This document shows positions 58,258 through 64,000 of a stretch of 64,000 nt of DNA, piece by piece. The stretch covers positions 248,001 to 312,000 of the forward strand of contig NZ_CP036423.1 in NCBI RefSeq assembly GCF_009910365.1, written 5' to 3'. Position numbers and translations under genes: made by a program. The stretch is from Aequoribacter fuscus. GTDB lineage: Bacteria > Pseudomonadota > Gammaproteobacteria > Pseudomonadales > Halieaceae. The notes under the pieces are model-generated. The model made no database searches and was not told the DNA's origin. It worked only from the letters and a program-made list of their open reading frames with translations. The number at the start of each line of letters is the position of its first letter. Positions within the stretch are counted from its first letter, which is position 1.

Positions 58258-58974
58258 TCATTCAATGACAAAACGCAGGCCAGCGTTATCTTCAAGTCGC
58301 TTGATCAGGTCGAGCCCCATAGCCGCACTGGGCGTCCATATGCCGCCGCCGGCCAGATCAGGGTTTTTGGCCAGGCAGACTGCACACTCTGCAATCATTT
58401 TACTAGTCGAACCGTAACCGGGATCCATATCGCCATGAACGCTGATCTTCGCAAAACGCCCATTATCTGAAGTCCCGGCAAACAAGATATCGTACATACC
58501 ACGTTCTCTTTCCTCGCGAGAAGGACCTTGACCCGGTGGTGTGCTGTCTTCTGCCATGGATTGATCTGCAGCCATTGCATTTGCTAGTTGCTCACCTTCC
58601 TCACCAGGCCCGGTCACAAACATTTCATCGTAAACGAATTCTTCCCCGTACATGCGGTCGAGAAGATGGTTGGAACGATGTACGGTTTTAGTATTAATGA
58701 CAGCCATGACAAAGGGGGCGGTCCACGTCTGTAGAGCGTCGTCGTAATGCGGCTGATTTCCCGGGGGCTGGCTGACTCCAGTATAGCCGGGAGTAAGTGC
58801 AAAGGGATCTACAAGGCTAGAGAGCAACTGTGGATCTTCGGTAACCACTGAGACGGTGGATCTAAAGCTCGCGAGAGTGCCTCCAGACCAGGAACCCTCC
58901 ATGCTCCTGACTCTTCCCCTGACTCTCGAAAAGGGCTCAGAGTATTGCGATAGTGCGTGCAGTTGCAAGAAGTA
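58258..58974 (-). pseudogene. Saccharopine dehydrogenase-like / trans-acting enoyl reductase-type protein, 5' truncated by Tn3
   Basis: The 239 codons left are the C-terminal ~60% of a protein of the saccharopine dehydrogenase-like oxidoreductase family (QLHALSQYSEPFSRVRGRVRSMEGSW; PGYTGVSQPPGNQPHYDD; GGIWTPSAAMGLDLIKRLEDNAGL). The frame is open up to 58974, the last base before the Tn3 terminal repeat, and reads YF before the internal Met, so the gene was cut by the insertion. The NADP-binding N-terminal domain is missing, so it is not functional as a dehydrogenase. Confidence 0.8.
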
Positions 58975-61900
58975 GGGGTCCTAGGGATTTTGCCTCCAAA
59001 TATTGCAAAAACCGCTGCAGGCCGCGCCAGCTGTGGTTTCTGGAGGCCCATTACTTATCGATTGTCGGCCGGTAGCCATCAATCGATTCCATTAAATCCT
59101 CAAGTTTTGGCAATTCACCTGTCGGTGCGAATGTGTATCTACCCCGGAGGTTGATATTCTCCCAGGCTACAGGTGAGGCCCGCTTTACTGTTTCCAGAGA
59201 CATTGCATTGCCTTGATCCTCAAAGCTGTCCAGCAGATTACTGAGCACTTTTGAGTTGAAGTAGATGATGGCATTTGCCACCAGTCTGGCACTTTCGTTC
59301 CAGATCTGGATCTCCTCATCGCTATTACCCCGGAATCGGTCGCCATTGACGTGGCTAATCGCCCGTCTCAGCTGGTGATAGGCTTCACCCCGGTTCAACG
59401 CTCGCTGAACGTGATTTCTAAGGCTGGCGTCGTCAATGTAGTTCAGCAGATATTGGGCTTTCAGCAGCCGGTTATATTCGGTCAATGCCTCCAGTAATGG
59501 GTGATTGTGCTTGTAACCGGATAGTTTACGCACTAACCTGGCCTGACTGGTCTTGCGCTGAGCCAAAGAGACGGCAATCCGCTGGATGGTGTCCCAGTGA
59601 GCCATGATACGCTGCGTGTTGATCGGCTTGCGCAACGATATATGCACTTGCTGGTTCTTGTCTTCGGTGATGTTGAATAGTTCATTGATGACCCTGCCGA
59701 CCTGGGCATATCGAGGTGCGAACCGATATCCGAACAGGTCGAGCAGGGCAAAGTTCACATGGTTTACTCCATGAGTGTCAGTTGAGAGCATGTCGGGGAC
59801 TATCTCAGTACTGTTGTTCATCAACAGGTCAAAGATGTAATGGGATTCATGCTCATTGGCCCCGATTACCCGGGCATTGATGGCCATATGATTGGCATTC
59901 AGACTGACCGCGGACACGCCTTTGCTGGTCCCGAAGTATTTTGAGGAGTACCGCGTGCGGAATGTCTCGCGTTTGGCTTCGAACTTCTGACCATCGGCAC
60001 TGGCGTGCAGAATATCTTCCTGAATGTTGTAGTGCTTGAAGATACTCAGTCGTGTAGTGGCGTTGTTGATGCGGTCATTGGACGCATTCAGGGTTTCCAA
60101 CCGAAGGTAGTTCGCTTGGATAGTGCTGAGTTGTTCATAGGTGCAGTCAGAAATCTGCGCGATGCCATAGATGCCCTGATTAGTGGCATTGGCAATCAGT
60201 ATCGCCAGCAGATCCACTTCGTACTGACGGCTTTTCGAGCTCAAGCCCAGCACATGTTGGAAGTCGTCAATGAACCCGGTATCCCGATCCACTACGCGCA
60301 ATACATCGGCGATGCTGACCGCTTTCATTTGCTGGAAGAACGGGTTATTCACTAGGTGCTTCTTGCTGGCTGTAGGCAGCCGCCAGTGATGTTTGCCGTC
60401 TTTCGGTCGCAAAATTACGTCCCTGGTATCTGAACGCTCCAAATAGTGGCTGACTTCGTGCAACCGAAGGGTCAGCTCATCCGCCATGCGTGGAATCAGA
60501 CGTTTCGGATCCTCGCTGATATTGGGTTGCTGAGTGCCCTCCACCAAGGACCCCTTCTGGTTTTTCCAGATCTCTGGCTTCACGAGATCATCCTCTAACG
60601 CCCGATATCGAATGACTTCCGGCAGCGTCAACTGGCCGTTTAAGCGGTTGGGTATCTGCAGATACAAAAACCATTCATACTTGGATTTGTCTATACTGCC
60701 ATCGGGTTTCGACAGCAATGGCCGTGTGGCTTTCGGTAGTAAACGCTGATCAATGCTGACATCGCCGAGCCTATTACCGGCGACCAAATCCAACCGAGCT
60801 TGGGCCAGGGCCCCGGCTAACCGCCGCGTTTTGTCGGTACCGTCAAAACGCAGACAGCAAAAGAGCGAACGCAACAGTCCGGCTCGCAATGTGGACTCCG
60901 TATCCAGGTGCTGCCAAAATGCCTCCTCCGCCGACTGTTTCTGATTACTCAGGTATCGGCAGACTGAGTTCAGGTCGCTGACATTGAGAAACTGGAACGC
61001 CCGTTGCTGTACAGCTTGAAACGACGTATCAGGATCGATGCTGTCATCAACGAACAGGTGTAAGATATCAGCAGCTTTGCTCACATTGCGAGCTGCCTTT
61101 TGCCAATCCCGATAGACCCGTTCTTGGGCCATTTGATGCGCACGTTGTTTCACTTGCCGGAGGTGATGTATGAACCCTTCCGCAATACGTTCCAGGCCCT
61201 GCTGGTGCCGCGACTGCAGATAGCACAGCAAGTACAGGCGCTGGTTAGCAAGCGATTGACGTTTAAGTTTGGCTCCGTAGTAGTCAACCCGTTCGGCATA
61301 GTGTTGCTGGTTTTTCTGAGAGAGAGAAAGTGACTCGAGTACAGTCGTCACATCCGTCATCCACGGCTGAATATGGTGATACACGGCTATTTCTTTTTGC
61401 AACTCGGTGCCGGTAAAATTGCGGGCGCTCTGGCGTAGTTGCTGGAATGTAAACTGGCCTTCACCGGAAACCAGTGTGAGCAACATAGTTGATAGACCTT
61501 GGCTGCAAGCGGCGTCGATCTGGTCATGCAATCGTTTCTGGTGCTGGCCAATAACCTGACTGACGATCTTCTGCAGCGTACTATAGGCGGGAATTGCGAT
61601 TTTCTGGCGAGCCAAATATTCGATTGCAGCGTCAAAGACTGCTCGGGGCTCCACCCAGCTTTCAGCACAGGTACACAAGTGCTCGACAAGCTGTGGCTGA
61701 TGTCTTTTATCGTTCCAGTTGCTGACGCCGACGATCGATAGAACACGCGCATAGATACGGGATTTTTGGTCAGGTTTCAGGCTAAAACGCCTGAAGGTAA
61801 GGTCCCTATAGTGAAATCGGGCTATGAATACCAAGTCGTCCTGCATTGATTTGTACCTTGGGTTAAGCAGGACCGGTTTGCATTTGAAGTAGCCCAGCAA

Positions 61901-62202
61901 AGCAATCGCCACACAACGATATTTGCGTTGCCTTATTCTCGATATCTCCGCTAGTTCTTTGTCATTCAGCATAAAGTAGAATCGCTGGTATGACTCATTG
62001 AAGGATGGGACGCCATATAGATCCTCGACCTCGGCAGCAGTGAGGATTGATAGCCGCTTGTTTCTGCTCATTCTTTGACCTAAAGGTCGAAGAAGATACC
62101 GAATTTCTCAGCGCATTAGAAACTAATAGCCCCCTGCAGCCCACGGATGGCGGGGCCTCCGGCGGTTTTTGCAATATTTGGAGGCAAAATCCCTAGGACC
62201 CC
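58975..62202 (-). mobile_element. Tn3-family transposon, complete, tnpA only
   Basis: A 3228-base element with 41-base terminal inverted repeats at 58975-59015 and 62162-62202 that start GGGGTCCTAGGG and match perfectly. The only gene is tnpA. There is no resolvase gene, and the ~130 bases at 62072-62202 are too short for one. The bases next to the ends (AAGTA on the left, TTGTT on the right) are not a target duplication, so the flanks have been rearranged since insertion. A directly repeated second copy ends at 575. Confidence 0.94.
59051..62071 (-). CDS. tnpA: Tn3-family transposase TnpA
   Basis: A full-length 1006-residue transposase with the usual Tn3 layout: DUF4158-like N-terminal domain, long helical middle, and C-terminal catalytic domain. 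Candidate DDE residues are the Asp in LHASADGQKFEAKRET, the Asp in LSTDTHGVNHVNFALLD, and the Glu in IQIWNESARLVANAIIYFN. No frameshift is seen, so it may be active. It cuts at the terminal repeats and moves by replicative transposition, which leaves two directly repeated copies until a resolvase separates them. Confidence 0.96.
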   Translation of the reverse strand: MSRNKRLSILTAAEVEDLYGVPSFNESYQRFYFMLNDKELAEISRIRQRKYRCVAIALLGYFKCKPVLLNPRYKSMQDDLVFIARFHYRDLTFRRFSLKPDQKSRIYARVLSIVGVSNWNDKRHQPQLVEHLCTCAESWVEPRAVFDAAIEYLARQKIAIPAYSTLQKIVSQVIGQHQKRLHDQIDAACSQGLSTMLLTLVSGEGQFTFQQLRQSARNFTGTELQKEIAVYHHIQPWMTDVTTVLESLSLSQKNQQHYAERVDYYGAKLKRQSLANQRLYLLCYLQSRHQQGLERIAEGFIHHLRQVKQRAHQMAQERVYRDWQKAARNVSKAADILHLFVDDSIDPDTSFQAVQQRAFQFLNVSDLNSVCRYLSNQKQSAEEAFWQHLDTESTLRAGLLRSLFCCLRFDGTDKTRRLAGALAQARLDLVAGNRLGDVSIDQRLLPKATRPLLSKPDGSIDKSKYEWFLYLQIPNRLNGQLTLPEVIRYRALEDDLVKPEIWKNQKGSLVEGTQQPNISEDPKRLIPRMADELTLRLHEVSHYLERSDTRDVILRPKDGKHHWRLPTASKKHLVNNPFFQQMKAVSIADVLRVVDRDTGFIDDFQHVLGLSSKSRQYEVDLLAILIANATNQGIYGIAQISDCTYEQLSTIQANYLRLETLNASNDRINNATTRLSIFKHYNIQEDILHASADGQKFEAKRETFRTRYSSKYFGTSKGVSAVSLNANHMAINARVIGANEHESHYIFDLLMNNSTEIVPDMLSTDTHGVNHVNFALLDLFGYRFAPRYAQVGRVINELFNITEDKNQQVHISLRKPINTQRIMAHWDTIQRIAVSLAQRKTSQARLVRKLSGYKHNHPLLEALTEYNRLLKAQYLLNYIDDASLRNHVQRALNRGEAYHQLRRAISHVNGDRFRGNSDEEIQIWNESARLVANAIIYFNSKVLSNLLDSFEDQGNAMSLETVKRASPVAWENINLRGRYTFAPTGELPKLEDLMESIDGYRPTIDK

Positions 62203-64000
62203 TTGTTCGATCATTCAAGAGAAGGGAAGGAATAGCACCTGGAGCATGGCGAAAGCAACAGCGGCAGAAATTTACGTAAGTGCTCCTCAGTTCAGCAACA
62301 CTGTCTCTCGAATCCATGTGATGTCGAGATATCGTCTTAGGTCTGTCAGTTTCAACTGGCATGGCTATTTTTGAAGATGATCAATTAAGTCACGATTTGA
62401 CCATTTCGGTCATTCACCCTTGTTGGCGCACGCCGGACAATGGAGCGCGACTGTCTGATACCTCCGACGATGGAATAAGAAACCAGCGAGGTTCATCAAA
62501 ATTCAAAGGTTCAATGTCTGCACGGATCAGATAGCGTCAAATACAAGTGTCAAGCAGTAGACACGTCGCCAGTAAAAACGATAACGAGATGGAGGTACGC
62601 CCGGCGTAATGGGTTTGAGCCTCCGATAAAGTTGAAGAAATAGCGATGAACCAAAATATAAATACTACAGCTGCTTCAGCGAGTACACAGCCCGTAGCGG
62701 GGCCGGTAAGCAACCACATCACCACTATTGAAAAGTTCCTTTACGGAGGCGGGAGCATGGCGCTCGCCGTGAAGAATGTCACGTTCAACATGTTCGTTCT
62801 TCTCTTCTACAAACAGGTGTTGGGGTTATCGGGCACCTTGACGGGCTTAGCGATATTCATCAGTGTTATGTGGGACGCTGTATCGGATCCATTGATCGGG
62901 TCATGGTCTGACCGCTTGCGCACCAGATTGGGCCGACGCCACCCGATGTTAATCGCCGGGACCATACCCCTTGGACTGTCCTTTGTCATGATCTTTAACC
63001 CTATCGAAGCTGTACAGGGCACACAATGGCCTTTGTTCGCTTGGTTACTGGTCTCTGTAGTTCTATTGAGAACCTTTCTTACGATGATCTGGATCCCGCT
63101 TGGTGCAATGGGCGCAGAGATTACCGACGACTATGCTGAACGTACGTCAATCGTTAGCTTTAGAACCAACATCGGCTGGATCGCAGGTATGTTACTACCA
63201 GTTATTGCATTACCTCTTCTTTTCGTAGGCACGAACGATCAAGATGGTCGTTTCATTGTCGAAAACTATACGCAGTACGGGTGGGTATGCTGCATTATTG
63301 TCATTATCTTCTGCTTTGCTTGTATAAGGGGAACATGGCGCTTCATCCCACGTCTAATCGCCGTCGGTAACCGTCACCGGCCAACCCCCGGCGCGATGGG
63401 TGTGCTTCGTGATGCAATTGAGACCTTCCATGACAGTAATTTTAGAAGGCTCATCGTACTGGACCTCTGTGTCGGCGCCACCTTTGGAATAACCGCTGCG
63501 TTGTTTATGGTTACGATGACGTACTACTGGGAGGTCAGTGTCGGCGAACTGTCTGTTCTCTCGACGGGCTCTCTGGTGGCCGCAGGACTTATCTTTCCAG
63601 CGACGAAGTACCTATCTGAACGTTGGGAGAAACAAACTATCCTGAAATTTGCCGTAATCGGCTTTATTATCAATACTCCCTGGCTGATTGTCGCCAGAAT
63701 GACGGACTGGGCGCCTGAAAACGGGACTCTCTTTCTATTTGCGCTTCTATATATTCAGGGAACAATTAATACCTTTCTTTCCATACTCCGCACGATTTCA
63801 CACCACTCCATTCTGGCTGACATTGCTGACGAGCATGAACTTCGCACCGGACGTCGACAAGAAGGTGTGCTATTTGCAGTAGCGGCCTTTGCCGAGAAGT
63901 TTGTGATGGGATTTGGCTACATTTTTGTGGGTCCCTTTCTGGATATCATTGGCCTTGAGGCAACGATGGCTCCCGGAGCTGTGCCGGAATCAATCCTTAC
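62203..64000 (+). repeat. Direct duplication, copy 2 (AraC gene end plus transporter)
   Basis: Copy of 38309-40106 beginning at the first base after the Tn3 end. It contains the last 25 codons of the AraC gene (62203-62279, a pseudogene fragment), the intergenic dyad, and the transporter. The 443 noncoding and AraC bases are identical to copy 1. Confidence 0.95.
62646..64000 (+). CDS. GPH-family (MelB-like) MFS transporter, copy 2 (runs off window)
   Basis: The first 451 codons of a second copy of the transporter at 38752; it continues beyond the window. It differs at M38, P82, W149, R382 and E417. With P82 it has the complete family signature DAVSDPLIGSWSDR, so it is likely the functional form. 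The frame is open through the end of the window. Its promoter region is the same as that of copy 1. Confidence 0.9.
   Translation, partial: MNQNINTTAASASTQPVAGPVSNHITTIEKFLYGGGSMALAVKNVTFNMFVLLFYKQVLGLSGTLTGLAIFISVMWDAVSDPLIGSWSDRLRTRLGRRHPMLIAGTIPLGLSFVMIFNPIEAVQGTQWPLFAWLLVSVVLLRTFLTMIWIPLGAMGAEITDDYAERTSIVSFRTNIGWIAGMLLPVIALPLLFVGTNDQDGRFIVENYTQYGWVCCIIVIIFCFACIRGTWRFIPRLIAVGNRHRPTPGAMGVLRDAIETFHDSNFRRLIVLDLCVGATFGITAALFMVTMTYYWEVSVGELSVLSTGSLVAAGLIFPATKYLSERWEKQTILKFAVIGFIINTPWLIVARMTDWAPENGTLFLFALLYIQGTINTFLSILRTISHHSILADIADEHELRTGRRQEGVLFAVAAFAEKFVMGFGYIFVGPFLDIIGLEATMAPGAVPESIL

Overview
The window reads as accessory DNA of a marine-type gammaproteobacterium. Support for this: two large TonB-dependent receptors with AraC- and LysR-type regulators, a WS/DGAT acyltransferase, a FdxA-type ferredoxin, a PQQ alcohol dehydrogenase fused to cytochrome c, and AraC regulators of the type with an N-terminal PF12625-like domain. 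A Cellvibrionales-like host is my guess from gene style only. No tRNA, rRNA or CRISPR was seen.

Layout. 1-575 is one end of a Tn3-family transposon; a complete tnpA-only copy in the same orientation lies at 58975-62202. The ~58.4 kb between them is almost entirely catabolic. 624-9854: HxlR regulator, two molybdopterin oxidoreductase-fold proteins (the second very like acetylene hydratase), hot-dog thioesterase, a broken Crp-type regulator, AraC regulator, TauD/TfdA dioxygenase, DsbA-like isomerase. 10126-12435: TonB receptor. 13259-15840: glycyl-radical activase and acetaldehyde-type aldehyde dehydrogenase (copy 1). 16087-19573: ferredoxin, NHL propeller, iron alcohol dehydrogenase, 2-oxopent-4-enoate hydratase-like protein. 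19582-21776: WS/DGAT and a hypothetical protein. 22147-28445: glycyl radical enzymes GRE1 and GRE2 with an AraC regulator between them. 29356-34437: serine-glyoxylate aminotransferase, hydroxypyruvate reductase, SHMT and glycerate kinase. 35071-37016: glutathione-dependent formaldehyde oxidation (frmA, frmB). 37372-40254: AraC regulator and GPH-type transporter. 40357-47236 (minus): PQQ dehydrogenase, TonB receptor, acyl-CoA synthetase. 47373-54432 (minus): GRE3, activase copy 2, aldehyde dehydrogenase copy 2, acetyl-CoA synthetase, with a divergent LysR gene. 55572-58052: FadR-type regulator and sulfatase. 58258-58974: oxidoreductase fragment cut by Tn3. 62203-64000: second copy of the end of the AraC gene and most of the transporter.

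How it may work together (inference). GRE3, activase, aldehyde dehydrogenase and Acs are in one direction and make a sensible route: a small substrate is cleaved or dehydrated to an aldehyde (acetaldehyde best fits the ALDH and Acs types), then acetate, then acetyl-CoA. GRE1 and GRE2 have no activase next to them and probably use one of the two near-identical activases. The acetylene-hydratase-like protein, if it is a true hydratase, would also yield acetaldehyde. FrmAB and the four serine-cycle-type enzymes would handle formaldehyde and glyoxylate or glycine. The three GREs have divergent N-terminal halves and homogenised C-terminal halves, which suggests paralogues with different substrates kept alike by gene conversion. 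The real substrates cannot be read from the sequence.
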